64,000 bases of DNA, taken from positions 403,501 to 467,500 of the forward strand of contig JARHVA010004089.1 of the NCBI GenBank assembly GCA_037957365.1, written 5' to 3'. The translations under genes and the position numbers were made by a program. The notes beneath the pieces were generated by a model, which saw only the letters and a program-made list of their open reading frames with translations, had not been told where the DNA came from and did not search any database. Below are positions 25,141 through 37,724 of this stretch, piece after piece. The first letter of the stretch is position 1, and each line of letters starts with the position of its first letter. Source of the stretch: Torreya grandis (lineage: Eukaryota; Streptophyta; Pinopsida; Cupressales; Taxaceae).

Positions 25141-27785
25141 TCATAAATTTGTTGATCAAATTTGCCCCTGCAGGTCAAATTGGGACCCCTATAGGTTAAA
25201 AACTGATATTTAGGTGTTTAAAGGGGTATAATATTATGTCATAAGGTGTATTATAGGTCATTTCATGTCATTTCATGTCACATTAGCCTTGGTCTTGGTC
25301 ATTTTCAATATTTATGTCTTTGGGGTCATTTTGGGGGTCAAAATAGAGCATTAAATAACTTGCACAACCTATTTGAGAAATTTGAAGGTTTAAAAGGATT
25401 ATTACATGACCCATGCATCTTAGTAAGTCTTAAGTAACTATTTATAATTGAAAAGTGGTAGGTTCTTTAGAAAAAGGGTAGTTTTCTTGGAAAAAATGAT
25501 CATTTAATGAGGTGTACAAAATTGTATGAACTCCTACAGTTGAGGAGATTTTAGGAGTGTTCCTTGGTATTCCATACACTTACTCTAGTGATAATTTTTA
25601 TTAGAAGCTTCAAGAAATGAAGAAAACCACTTCTCTCTTCTTCCACTAGGTTTGGAAAGCAAGAATGGCCTTCATGTTTATACTTGATACAATCAACAAG
25701 AGAGGTTTTAGGAAAAATGATCTTGGGGTATCTTCTACACTCAGTTATCTTCAATTTTATGTTTTGTTGTAGAGTAATGGTGGTCTATGCCTTATGAACC
25801 ATTCTTAAGAAGTTGACCTATCTAATTTGCTTGCTAATCTATGCACCCGACAGGTTTTGCTATTGTTTGGATGATTTCATATAATACAGCTATTGGAATT
25901 GATTTTAGAGGACATAGACATATTAAACTCATGTTATCCATGCTTGGTTTAGTGTTTCAAAGTGTTTGGATAAGCCAACTAGCTCAGGTTTCAAGTGAAG
26001 ACACTTTTCTATGCAACAGGTAGGTTTACACCATTTTCAAGGTCCTCATGCTCTGTCAATGATTTCAAGGGATGAAAATAAGTGTATTCTTTTATTTACA
26101 ATTTTATCTCGATCTCCTCCCATTTAAAGTTCATTATTCAATCAATCTTTCATAGAGTTGCAGTCATAAGTGAGAGGCAATTGGTTTATTCCATGACTTT
26201 CATGTACAATCAACTGAGGGAGTTGGGTTAAAGTCTTTAACACATCTATGGATCCATAATTATGGTCTTGAGATAGTGAATAAATTCCCATAGCATATGA
26301 AATCAAGTAAAAGTCTTTCACTTAGTAGAAGAGAGACTGTCCTAGCCAACACAGTCACTTGCATACTCAGTCTGCCATTGAACATCACCTACAGGTGCTC
26401 CCATGGAGGAATTCACATTGAAAAGGAGGTATTAACAGTTGTTTCAGATACTTGATAGTGTGAATATGTATTTTTAAGTGTTAAGATAGGTTTAAAAATC
26501 ATGAGAGGTTAAAAAACATGCATATTATCCACATTTCCCTTCACTACTTGTACACATCAGAATAACCACCTATAAGTGGTACGACAGAGAGATAAAGATC
26601 CATATAGAAAGTTTTAAGCATGAGATGAAATCCTCCTTAAGGATTTAGTATGTTGAAAAGACCATGGTGGACTCATTTTAAGTGATATTTTTCTAAGCAA
26701 AGTTGAAGACCACCTTCTAGCAGGTAGTGACTGAGTTCTAGGACATAATCCCCAAAATGTGAAAATAAAGAACCTCACCATTTTGTGGATGACATACAAC
26801 AAGGTTTCCACTTCCTTTTATGCATTTTTATGACCTTGTCTTGAAACCTCTATATAGGACAAGGACTCTACAAATTTTGAGGGGAAGATGATTAATGGAG
26901 TTTGTTTTTTGGAGGCCCAAAGTTATGCTTTTATGCATTAAATCTAGTAAGTAGTATCTACAAGTTTTGAAGGTACATAGTGATCTTAACACTTCAAGGT
27001 GCTAGTAAGGCATATTATCATGTTTTAAATGTAATTATGGAGCGAAATACACATGAATAAACATATATATTATTATTACAACATTGATATGTGGTGTTTC
27101 AAGTCCAACTCACACCTACAAGGGTCTTAAGCCTAGAATTACTCAGCTACAACTGACTATTAATACATCACCCATAGTAAAGGCTTGAGCATGGATATAC
27201 CAATGTTGATGATATAAGTTATATTAAAATTAAATTCATATGGTTCTTATGGGTTACATTACACAAGTTATAAGGATTAAATCCACCTATAGGACACCAC
27301 ATAGTCAACTATAGTTGATTGTGAGGGGCAAAGAGCAAACAATTAAGTTTCTTGATGTGGATATAGCACAAAGATGAAAAAATAGGTCCAAAACAATGTA
27401 TGATGAACCTAAGGGACTCTAAGAAATGTATTTAAACATTATTTCAAAATTAATCCATGAAAGGTAACTTACAGGGATCATCCTTGAGGGAAAAAAATAC
27501 AAAACACAGTCAAATCCTACACACAATCTTGAGCATGCAAAGAGTATGAGGGTACATGAAAATTCAGAGTGGTGAATGGATATTGGAGCACTTTCATAAT
27601 GATAATGACAATCTATATAGGATTTTTATAGTTGATATAGAATAGAGAAGGGATCAAATCAAGCATCACATAGTCCACTTGGTAGAACCCTGCATATAGT
27701 CCACTCCTCACAGGTCTGTCTTAGATTCAATGGATTTGAGGGGTCTAGATACCTAACCAAGGGCTGAAATTTTGTGTAGAGTGCC
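25141..27785 (+). repeat. 3' LTR of element 2, truncated
   Basis: This is the second copy of the 17618-20262 block. It starts TCATAAATTT where the 5' copy has TGTAGATTTT, so the terminal TG has decayed. It runs to TTTGTGTAGAGTGCC and then stops abruptly at the edge of an inverted LTR belonging to element 3. If the LTR is really 4.8 kb, about 2.1 kb is missing from this copy. Confidence 0.85.
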
Positions 27786-27786
27786 T

Positions 27787-28800
27787 ATAAGTTCTGACTA
27801 TGTACCTATTTTCTTTCTCCCAAGACACTTAAATCCTAGTTAGATAGCTATGTTGATGCAAGTGTCATACTTTGACGCAAATGTCTAGTGCCCTAAAGTC
27901 ATATAATTTGTAGATGAAATATATCCTAATGGTTAGCCTAAGTTTTATAATGTGAGATATTATACAAAAGAATTGATATAAATATAATATCAAACATCAT
28001 TCACTCATCACCTAATATAGACTAAGGTAACTTATCAAAAACATTATATCAATCATTCATGTGAGAAAATTTTCCCTATTTCCATATCAGTCATAAGGAC
28101 AACACATTTATAGGTATGAAATATTGAACGAGCAGCCCAAGATCTATATTTTCCAAGTTGCAAGCTAGTTTATTGTTACACTTACTTATCACATATTTCA
28201 TGATTCACACACAAGCCAACATCTAAGGGATAATTACATAAGTCTAAGGTCCTATTCAAAGTATTGGATATATAGGAAGTACTCATTGATAGAGGGGTCT
28301 TTGGGGCAAATCAACACTATATGCCCACTAACCCATTTTTAACACAATCACTATGAAGATGACAAACTAGGGTTTTGATCATTTAACAAGGAGTGATAGT
28401 CCATGACCTAGATATGAATGCATCAAAGTGAAGATGATGATCAACCTAGAAGCATCTAGATGGTCACATCTTATTTCAATTGTTATTTTGTATTGAACAC
28501 TTATATTCGATCTAGAAATTAACATCAACACATCCTAGGATGACACAAATGTATGTGGATACAAAGACAATCTAGAATTTAGAAACTATTCCAAAACATT
28601 CTTCCATTCAAATTCCTACTTGTTCCAAATCTAGATTTGTATTAGCACTAGAAATAGATAAGTATTTTGTTTTCATTATCATTGTAATACTTAAAATAGG
28701 TGTACTTTTCAATTTTAACATATCACAACATAATAAATTTAGTATATGTTATATCTAAGCTTTACAATTAATTATATTTATATATATCAATTTATCACCC
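27787..28800 (-). repeat. Inverted copy of the element 3 LTR
   Basis: This 1.0 kb matches the reverse complement of about 34650-35585. Examples: GATAGTCCATGACC at 28397 against GGTCATGGACTATC-type sequence near 34980, and AATATAATATCAA with TCACCTA against the reverse of 35350-35400. It lies directly between the truncated 3' LTR of element 2 and the direct LTR copy at 28805, giving a fold-back arrangement. It is diverged like the other copies. Confidence 0.8.
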
Positions 28801-28804
28801 TTGT

Positions 28805-29365
28805 GCTCCATTAGTACTTCTCACTTGTATTTGGGCTATTCCTTTGACTGAGATCAACATAGGGTATAATAGGAAAGCTTTTGGTAACTTGAGTACTCTT
28901 TTGGTTGAATTTATAGGTGAGAAATGAATGAGGGTTGATATTATATTTATACCAATTCTATTGAGAGATAAATTGCATTAAAACACTTAAGACAACTATT
29001 ATAGTGTATTTCATTTGCAAATTTGATGACTTTAGGGAAATAGACACTTGCATCAAGGAAGGACAATAACATCAATGCTACTTTCTGTCCTGGACATTAG
29101 TGTCTAGGGAGTAGGAAAGACGTTATATGCTTAGAACTTGTAGAGGTATAAGATAAGTACATTTTAAGCATTTTGGTCAAGATAAGATGTCTGTGTCATC
29201 AATATAAGGTTGGTTAGACAAAGAGATAGGATAAGGGGCACACTATGGAGTAAATACGAGGCTTATGGAAGTAAGGCATGTATATAACTAAGAGGAATAA
29301 CCAAGATCTAATTTTTCCAAGTGTATGAGACTGAGGTGCTACATAATCATAAAATATCATTTACA
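28805..29365 (-). repeat. 3' LTR of element 3 (partial, minus strand)
   Basis: Matches 35247-35813 in the same orientation, including CTTTTGGTAACTTGAGT, GAGGGTTGATATTATATTTATACC and TGTCCTGGACATTAGTGTC. Read on the minus strand it starts TGTAAATGATATTTT next to a polypurine tract, so element 3 runs on the minus strand and this is its 3' LTR. The second half of the LTR is replaced by the inverted block at 27787-28800. Confidence 0.82.
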
Positions 29366-29383
29366 TTTCAACCCCCCTTTAAT
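29366..29383 (-). other. Polypurine tract, element 3
   Basis: On the minus strand the sequence reads AAAGGGGGGTTGAAA and then the LTR start TGTAAATG. A G-run directly before a TG-starting LTR is the standard plus-strand primer for LTR retrotransposons. It sets the orientation of the element. Confidence 0.78.
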
Positions 29384-32189
29384 TTAGTAATAAAATTGCT
29401 AGTTTAAAGGAAAGGAATAAACACTTAGGTGTGTATACATACCTTGTCTTTTCTTGAATTGATTTTGAGTGCTTTGTTGATGACTAACATAAAACCAAGA
29501 GCATGTTATAGTGTATAATTAGTATATATAATCTAGGTTAAAATTATTTGAAATATTTTGAAATTGAAAGAGGAAGGTTTAGGAGTACACTTATGTATTG
29601 ATGTAACTACCTTGGCTATTGATAAGTTTTTGTAAAATATGTATCATTGTAAGGCTTTACAAATGATATTAGGATAAATATTTAAAGCGAATATATCCAA
29701 TAAGATAGAGGGAGAGAGATTGAAACGCACATGCCCCCAACTTTGGATCAAAAGTGAGTTACCACATGGTAGTTGAGATCAGCTCAATCGTGCAACATAA
29801 TAATACAACCTAGTGAGTTTGAATGGTCAAGTCCAAACTAAAAAATTATTAAGATTGAGTGATTTAATCACCTCAACCATACCAAAAGGTGAACCAACTA
29901 TTACATTTGATTGGCTCTCTAAAGTCCATAAAAGTTTGTGTAGTATCATTACGTGTAATAGTTTTGAAATTTGAGTTTGATTTGGATTTTTTAATATTAG
30001 GCACATATTGGATATCATATTCACCTTATATATGTATCATATTGAAATTGTGTGTAACAATGGTCCCATGTATATAATTTTATCACAACTATGAATCAAA
30101 ATCATATAACTGTGTGCTTTGGCCAATTCAGATAATTGTATAAGTGTGTAAGACATGCTTCTAAAGCATGCCCCAATTATATATGGATAAATATGAAACT
30201 TATATAAGTAATTATATGGAGGAAATATTTATAAAACATGCCCCCACTATAAATTAGAGATGTTGAATATTTAATAGGTGTGGAGAATATGCTTCCAAAG
30301 CATGTCCTCATTAAAGCTATGAATTAATGTAAGTAATATACTGAATGAATGTGGAGAACATGCTTCCAAATCATGCCTTCATTGAATATGAAAATTGTGA
30401 ATGTGTGGAAGCTATGTCCATAAGACATGCCCCCACTAAATTTTCAAATTGGTATAAGTACCAAATACTGGATGAATGTGAAGAACATGCTTCTAAAGCA
30501 TACCCTAACTATAATATGGAAAATTTGAATGTGTGGAAGCCATGTCCATATCACATGCACTAAATGAATCCAAAAATTGGTATAAGTATTGAATAATAAT
30601 AAATGTGGATAACATGCTTCCATATCATGCCCCTATTATAATCTTGAAACTATGAATGTGTGGAAGCCATGTCTATATGACATGCCCCCACTAAATCTAA
30701 AAATTGTGAATGTGTGGAAGCCATGTCCATATGACATGCCACTGGTAAATCTAAAAACTAGGGTAAAGTGTGGAGAAAATGCTTCCCAAGCATGCCCCCA
30801 CTAATATTCCCCCCTTTGATGTGAGAAAAAAAATGCCTAGAAGTTACCTCACCTCAAAAGGGTAAGACAACTCTAAAGTCTATGAATGTAACCATGTAAT
30901 ATATAGAAGGAAACATGTCTAGGTAAATGTATCATTGAATGACATAGAACCAAAGTGATCAAATGTATGCTTAGATGCATGATAAATATCATGGAAATTT
31001 CTAGATAGTAATAGTACAAGTTCAATAAGAAAACAAGCACACATACAAGAACACTCAAAATTAAGTGAAAAAATAATGGTCTAAAGAGACCATAAATAAG
31101 GGTATGTTTAAATTCCACAAAATTGAATGGACACAACTTAGTCAAATGTACACAAAATCTAGGAATGACATATTCAAATTTCCATACAATAAGAAATGAC
31201 ATATTTAAATGTTCAAGAAGGCAAACACAGGGACATGGGTCGCATACAATGAAGCATATTCAAATGCTCAAAAAATGAAGACAATAGCAAGGCATAACAC
31301 TCAAGGAAGTGTGCAAAGGAAAAGCATAAACAACTAACATAAACATTTCATAGTGGCCCATGGATTAAATGTGTTATCAAAAATATAAGGTGCATAGCAT
31401 AAAAATTACCAGGTACAAGATATAAGTATGGATAAGGCATGTGTAAGTACATATGTAAGCTCAAACATGATAATGTAGAGTGATAATCAAATCATATACC
31501 CTGTGTGTAACAACATCAAAGAATATGAATGCCCCCAACATCCTAGTGACATGAGTAGAGGGAAATCCCAACACTCATAAGTTTATCATGTATTTTTGTA
31601 TGCATATATATGTGTATGTAGGAGTAAATGGTATGATAGCTCTCAACATGGAACTAACACATACATCCCAAGGAGCCAATAGGACATGTAGATGCCTAAA
31701 AATATTTTTGTATTTTTTAATGTTTTGAAATTTTGGGTATTTTTGGAAGAGACAAGATGATCCTATGATCTCATCCAAAGGATGATCATAGGTATCTCCC
31801 CACTCAGAATCTAGTGCAAGAAACTGATGGTAATGCCGAGGAGCATGTATAGGTACAATATCTATCACTATAGTATTTGTGATTCTCAACAAATGTAATA
31901 AGAATATGAGGTCATGAAGTGCCAATAAAATGAATAGGGGTTCTTAGAATCCATCTTTTTGTACTCTATGGTTTCTTCAAAAAAGAATAGTAGGAACATG
32001 TCTAGGGGCTCTGGATATTTTAATATGGTGCATATAAGATGAGGATTTTGTGGAACCCACTAAAGGCATCTCAAGTACTAGCCAAATAGTAAAGGGGATT
32101 GTTTTTTGTTTATCCTTTTATGATGGATTAGCCTTCATAGGCTTGATAATTAACTATATGGGTATGGATTTTTCTTGTTCAAGAAGATG
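29384..32189 (-). other. 3' internal region of element 3, no RT or integrase seen
   Basis: Between protease and the 3' LTR there is 2.8 kb. I searched both strands for RT (xxDD), RNase H and integrase motifs and saw none. It holds the hairpin array at 30150-30805, described separately. Minus-strand open frames at 30873-31202 and 31575-31925 have no recognised domain; the second includes PRHYHQFLALDSEWGDTY and may be a relic of a gag-pol linker. The element looks non-autonomous. Confidence 0.55.
30150..30805. repeat. Array of short palindromes (CATGCTT-n3-AAGCATG and CATGTC-n5-GACATG)
   Basis: About eleven units lie 50-65 bases apart. Two palindrome types occur in the array. Perfect examples: 30154-30170 (CATGCTTCTAAAGCATG), 30289-30303, 30779-30793; and 30668-30684, 30722-30738 (CATGTCCATATGACATG). 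Most are followed by CCCCCACTAAAT and preceded by GTGTGGAAGC or GTGTGGAGAA. Diverged units near 30236, 30361, 30415, 30485, 30541 and 30613 keep one arm. The array lies in the 3' untranslated part of a Tat-like element, where tandem repeats are known to arise. Confidence 0.9.
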
Positions 32190-32520
32190 CTCATATAGAA
32201 TATTAGAAATTGAAATTACCATATTGGCATGACTATACTTAACACACCCATGGACTGTTAAAGGTATTTATTAAAGAGTATGTATCCAAGGTCATCCCAA
32301 CAACATGCTAAAGACACATGTATAAATTATAACTGATAAATTAGTAACCACATGTGTAGGTTTAAACTATAAAGGCAAGTCAATCTTTCCAAGAACCTTT
32401 TGGGAGGTCCTATCAAATTCTCTAATTGATCTAGTATAGGGGTGTAAATCATAATGAGTATAACCCAAGTGCGTAAGTAATGTCATGATGCAAACATTTT
32501 TTTCTGCACCATTATTTATC
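32190..32520 (-). pseudogene. Retropepsin remnant of element 3
   Basis: On the minus strand one reads INNGAEKNVCIMTLLTHLGY at the active-site block, where the catalytic Asp has become Asn, then GKIDLPL, then FSMLLG-PWIHTL with a stop replacing Arg, and LTVHGCVKYSHANMV. This is the Tat/Athila-type protease in the same order as in element 1. Stops and lost catalytic residue show it is dead. Confidence 0.75.
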
Positions 32521-32989
32521 ATAACACTACGCATCGGGTGTTTATCAAGGTATGATCTAATGAATAGAGAATGAAGATTAGAGTCATCATCCTTAATTTC
32601 ACTATCATCAAATGTAATTTTAGGTTTCTAAACCATAGGAGGTATATGCCACATGTAACTACCAATAACCCCATATGTCCATAATATGATGGAGGAATAT
32701 TTTCATTATATTTCATTTGGACTTCTAGATCCTTCTTAGAATGGTCTTACGAAGGATTGTTAAATATTTTATGTTTATTGTGATCACTAGGTTGTGAATC
32801 AGATTCCTTTAGAGGATTCTAAAATGTAATATGTTGGTCATAGATAAGGTCCTATATTTTATGTTTCAAGGTAAAACATTTGTTCATAGAATGCCTGAGG
32901 TCTTAGTGATAGTCATAATAAGCATTTGCATCATATCCTTTGGTTAGAGGTATATTTACATAAACCTATATAGGAAGAGGGGGAGATAT

Positions 32990-34324
32990 AAGATGACATT
33001 CTAGAAACCATGAAAGTAATGAAGTAAGAGGCTCAAGTAAATATGTAAATTGTCTCCTTGGTGCATTAGATAAGATAAGTTGATTAGGCTATTATGAAAC
33101 TGTATTAACCATGGTGGTTGTTTCCTTTTTAGGATCGAGATGTTTTACCTTATAACTTGGTTTGATTGTAAATTTTGTACTAGATGTAGATGCATCTGGT
33201 GTGTGTGCAACATACTTGAGCTTAATCAATGACATAAAATTCATTTCATGTTCCTATATAACATGGCATAGGTCATCAAAATATTAAAGCTTCTTGTAAA
33301 CATTGGACTCATGTAAAAAATGAAGAAAATTTTTCTTGAATATGTCTTGCAACTCTTTATCTACCATAGGATTGATCATTTTGGCTAGCATTATCTTATA
33401 TATCAAGACATATTCATTGATTGGTTCATTGGTTACTTGTTTCATCTTTTCAATTTGAGCATAGGAAACCTTTTTGATAATGTTAATAGAAAAATGTGCC
33501 AAAAATTGATCTATAAGAGGTTTGAATGCTTTTACAAATTAGAGAGGTAAGTCATAAAACCACCTCAAAGCATGTCCTTGAGGCTTGGAAATAATTTGGT
33601 CAAAATTTTATCATTGGAAGCATAATCAAGGAATGCCATATAGAAGGTTTGAAGATGTTATTCAGGATCACCCTTACCATCATAAAATGTGAGCTTAAGT
33701 GCAACAAATCTAGTTGGAATAGGGTGCAAAGAGATCTCAAGTGCAAGAGGGTTATGAAACACATCTTGTGAATCTATAGCGTGTGAATACTTTGAATCAT
33801 TTGAATCAATTCTTGTAAACTTGTCTTTCAAGGTATTTATGACATCAAAGAGTGATTAAACTAGGCCAAGTGGGATTTTGATTAGCAATTTGAGTAGTCA
33901 ACAAAGGGGATGGAAACATGTTTTGATTTGTAATAGCTAGTGAAACCAATATTTATGTTAAAACAATAGGTAAGTTCATAATAGATGTATCAACAATAGT
34001 TTCAGGGAACAAAGGTTGAAACACATAATCCATGGCCCCATTAGATGTGTTGAGTTATAGTGTGATCAAGGGGAGGGATGTATCCACTAAAGTTTTTGAA
34101 TTTTTGGCTTCAAGTATAGTTTTTAAGATTTTATCAATATCTTTAGGGTTTTGTCAAATGTGTTCATGAAACATTGTAATTTCATGCACTTGGTAATTTT
34201 CATTTATTTCCAGATTTTCATTATCAGAATCTTATTTTATGATAACCTTGTAAACATTTTTTTCATTGTCAACATGGGTATCATCATGATACAAAGTATG
34301 AGACCCCTCATTAGTTTGAGACAT
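32990..34324 (-). pseudogene. gag: gag of element 3 (decayed)
   Basis: Reads on the minus strand from ATGTCTCAAACT (start codon at 34322-34324), about 170 bases after the primer site. The N-terminal third is acidic and N/T-rich. The core near 33570-33284 has LRWFYDLPL, LIDQFLAHFSINIIKKVSYA, IEKMKQVTNEPINEYVLIYK and IMLAKMINPMVDKELQDIF, which follows the plant retrotransposon gag pattern (W-Y ... L..F..HF ... E.l..Y). The open stretch 33284-33502 is the best kept part. Stops interrupt the rest. It would have formed the particle for this element. Confidence 0.78.
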
Positions 34325-34496
34325 CTTGGATGAGTTGAGGAGAAGTGTAATGTGTTAAATAGACACAACCCCAAATCTAGATTTATGTCTAGGTTGCATG
34401 CAAATCATACCAATAGAAAATTAAAAAGTACAATAGTTTGAAACCCTAACTAGTTTAAAACCATAGGAATCAGAAAAATTTGCATTGACATGTCAG

Positions 34497-34514
34497 GTTC
34501 ACTAAATGTTTAAC
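34497..34514 (-). other. Degenerate primer binding site, element 3
   Basis: The minus strand reads TTAAACATTTAGTGAACC, which can be derived from the TTGGCACGCCCAGTGGGAC type of the other two elements mainly by C-to-T and G-to-A changes with a one-base gap. It lies where the 5' LTR homology should end and just before gag. Weak on sequence alone, supported by position. Confidence 0.4.
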
Positions 34515-35813
34515 CCTATTTCAGAGTATAGAATCATTAATTGGGTAGATATGGCTATGGATATAGAAATGGTAGGGCATAAGTGTGAATATAAAATATA
34601 CAATATGTTAATTAATATGCTAAACTCAGATGTACCATGTGATAAATTTATTAACTAAGATAAGTTATTAATGGAAAGTACAACTATGCTAGATATATAA
34701 ATGAAATAAAAGAGATTAATTAATTGGTTTTGATGTTAATGTAGATATGAATATGATTCAATCAAAAAGTAGGTGGGAAGACACATTTAGAATAGTCATC
34801 AGATTCTAGATCTAGTGTCTCTAGATCTCTAGATAGTTTCATCATGGGATGGTTGCATCAATATTAGTGTTTGAGTTCAACACTAGTGTCTTGTATAGAA
34901 TATATACTTAAATAGGATGCAACCACCTAAATGATTTTGGGTTTGGCTTCACCTTTTCTTTGGTGTATTCAAATTTAAGTCATGGACTATCACTCCTAGT
35001 GAAATGGCAAAACCCTAGCTTTTCATCTTCAATGTGACCTTGTGGAAAAATGGGCTAGTGGGGACATAGTGTTGATCTTACCTATAATGACCCCATTATC
35101 AAAGGGTGCTGCCTACATATCCAATAATCCAAAAGAGGGCCTTAGACTCATGTTGTTCTCCCATATGTGTTAGCTTATTTGTGAATCATGTAATGTGTAA
35201 ATTAATTACAATAGTGACCTATATTTTAACTTGGAAAATATGACCTTATGACTACTCCTTTAGTACTTCAAACCTATAGTTAGGTTGTTCCTTTGAATGA
35301 CATCAAAATAGAGTAGAATATGAGAGCTTTTGGTAACTTGAGTGCTCTTTTGGTTTGATTTCTAGGTGAGAAATGAATGAGGGTTGATATTATATTTATA
35401 CCAATCCTATTTGGAGATAAATCACATTAAAGAACTTAGGTTAACCATTATAATGTGTTTTATTTGTAAATTAGATGAATTTAGGGCACTAGACTCTTAC
35501 ATCAAGGTAAGACAATAATGTTGATGCTACTATTTGTCCTGGACATTAGTGTCCAGGGATAAGAGAGTAGGTATAGGCTCAAAACTTGTAGAGGTAAAAG
35601 ATAATTACATTTTAAAAATTATGGGAAAGATACGATGTCTGTGTCATCAATATAATGTTGATTAGACTAAGAGATAGGCAAAGGGGCATGAGATAAAGCA
35701 TATGCAAGGCTTGTAGAAGCAAGACATGTGTAGAACTAATATGAAAAACTAAGGTTTGAGTTTGCCAAATATATAAGATTGATGTGCTACATAATCACAA
35801 AATATCATCTACA
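34515..35813 (-). repeat. 5' LTR of element 3 (minus strand)
   Basis: About 1.3 kb. Its right part (35247-35813) matches 28805-29365 directly, and most of the rest matches 27787-28800 in inverted orientation. Read on the minus strand it begins TGTAGATGATATTTTG. The inner end is approximate because the terminal CA is not preserved. It carries AT-rich stretches but no clear promoter that I would defend. Confidence 0.8.
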
Positions 35814-35815
35814 TT

Positions 35816-36750
35816 AACTATTAGTTAACATCATCCTAACTCAACCAATAGTTTTGTCATAAGATAAATAATTCATTGTCTCCATGACTAAAACCATTTT
35901 TCCCTCTTCCAAAATCCTTATGAAGTGATAATGATTTATGTAGGTTATCTTCATGCTTCTAATCTCACCCATATGTGTGAAAAAACTTAGGTTAGTTTTG
36001 GGTGATGCAATATTGCTTGGTTTCCTATATGTTTCTACATCAAATACTTTGATCATAAGATGAGAAGGTATGGTGCTAGATTTTGAAAACATATATGATA
36101 TAATTGAGTGGTTTTTATAGAGGTGACATTGAAAACAAATGGTCTTGGAAAAAAGAATTAGTATGACTGTGACTCTTTTTAAAAATAATTTATTATATAT
36201 TGATATTAACAAGAACTTTTTCATTTGTTCTTTATAAAAAAAACCCTATAAGGCAAGGTTATCCCCTAACCCATTCATTTTTTTCATTATTGTTGGGGTT
36301 ATACATGCTATGTTTAGAAATGACATATTTGGATTGATAATTAAAAGAATTAGATTTATCGATAAAGATATTCTCTTTTATGTTCAATTTTATAATGACA
36401 CCTTTATCTTTCCATTTTTGAATCAAAATAATTTTATCTATTTGGAGAAAAGTTATAGATATATTTTTAGGTTTTAAGTTCTATAATTTCCATTTCTAAG
36501 TCTCATCACTTTAGGTGAGAAGAAAATATAATGGCTCATAAGTTAGGGTTAGAATTGTTAGGTATATATATGGATTTATTTACATTAGTTCTCTCTTTAA
36601 AAAACATGTGAAAATGGATCTTAAAAAATATTAATAAGAAGTCGACTAGATAGCCAAGATATTTAATTCACATTTGTCAAAAAGTTTTATCTTCCTATAA
36701 TATTTATTATGCCTCTCATTATATGTGCACTAATTATCATTTTAATCACC
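35816..36750. other. AT-rich sequence, no gene recognised
   Basis: The longest open frame (35841-36224, minus, 127 codons) is rich in I, F and K and shows no family motif. It may be a chance frame in AT-rich DNA. Nothing else is visible. Confidence 0.4.
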
Positions 36751-37078
36751 TACACAAATTTTATTATGGTATTTGTGGTTTAATAGAAAAGGTGGCAAGA
36801 TGAGGCATATTGTAATGCAAAGTACTTATTCTAAGACTAGGGGAAGGGAGGTATAAGTATGAATTACCTAAAGATTAAATGAATTAAATGGACGTAACTT
36901 ACACAAATTTTAATATGGTATTTGTGGTTTAATAGAAAATGTGGCAAGAAGAGGCATATTGTAATACAAAGTACTTATTCTAAGACTAGGGAAAGGGAGG
37001 TATAAGTATGAAATACTTGAAGATTTAATGAATCAAAGGGAGGTATAAGTATGAAATACCTGAAGATTCAATGAATCA
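36751..37078 (+). repeat. Tandem duplication of a 149-base unit, plus a 43-base sub-duplication
   Basis: 36751-36899 (TACACAAATTTTATTATGG...) is repeated at 36900-37035 with few changes, including GTGGCAAGATGAGGCATATT and AAGTACTTATTCTAAGACTA. The end of the second copy, AAGGGAGGTATAAGTATGAA, is duplicated once more from 37036. High similarity suggests this is younger than the surrounding debris. Confidence 0.88.
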
Positions 37079-37724
37079 TATTAGCTATAAAATGGAATAC
37101 AAATAATGGATAGCTAATATGATTTGGAAAGTTTTGGTAAGAAATAGTATATATGAATATTATCCTCAAGGAAATAAATAATGAGGAGGACTAAATTTTT
37201 GTGATATTTTTTTTTTTGGAGAATTTAAGGTAAGGGTATAAGGATATTTTATTTTTAAATTATTTAGGAAAGCTTAGTTAGGAGTCAAACATTTGTTTTG
37301 TATCCCTATTTTCACAAAAAGGAAAAAGTATCAAGCTTTTAGACACATCTAGTGGAATATTGCATCGAAAAATTTAAGGACAGATAATATTAGAGGTTTT
37401 TCTACTCTTTATTTATATAAAAAAGGCATCACATGTTTTGGGGATATTTAATAATGGATTTTGGTTAGAGTGTATCATTTGAATGATTGGTATAAGATCT
37501 CTGATAGTTCTAAAATAGTTTATAATTATATAATGAAATATCTCTTTAGAAAACATAATGAACTTGACATGAATTAGGATGAAGAGGAATAATGGGTTAA
37601 TACTAATTGGATAAATGGTATTTTTATATAAAATATTTCATCTAAATATATTTTATTAGTTTTACATCGAGTGATTGGATTGGTACTTCATGCTTAATGA
37701 AATTTGGCTTGTGATGGAAATTGA

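Noticed and set aside
30150..30805. Regularly spaced repeats that could suggest a CRISPR array
   Set aside because: Units are palindromic and diverged, the spacers are similar to each other, and the context is a plant retrotransposon.
35841..36224. 127-codon minus-strand frame considered as a gene
   Set aside because: It is AT-driven (I, F, K, S rich), shows no motif, and neighbouring sequence is repeat debris. Kept only as part of an unassigned interval.
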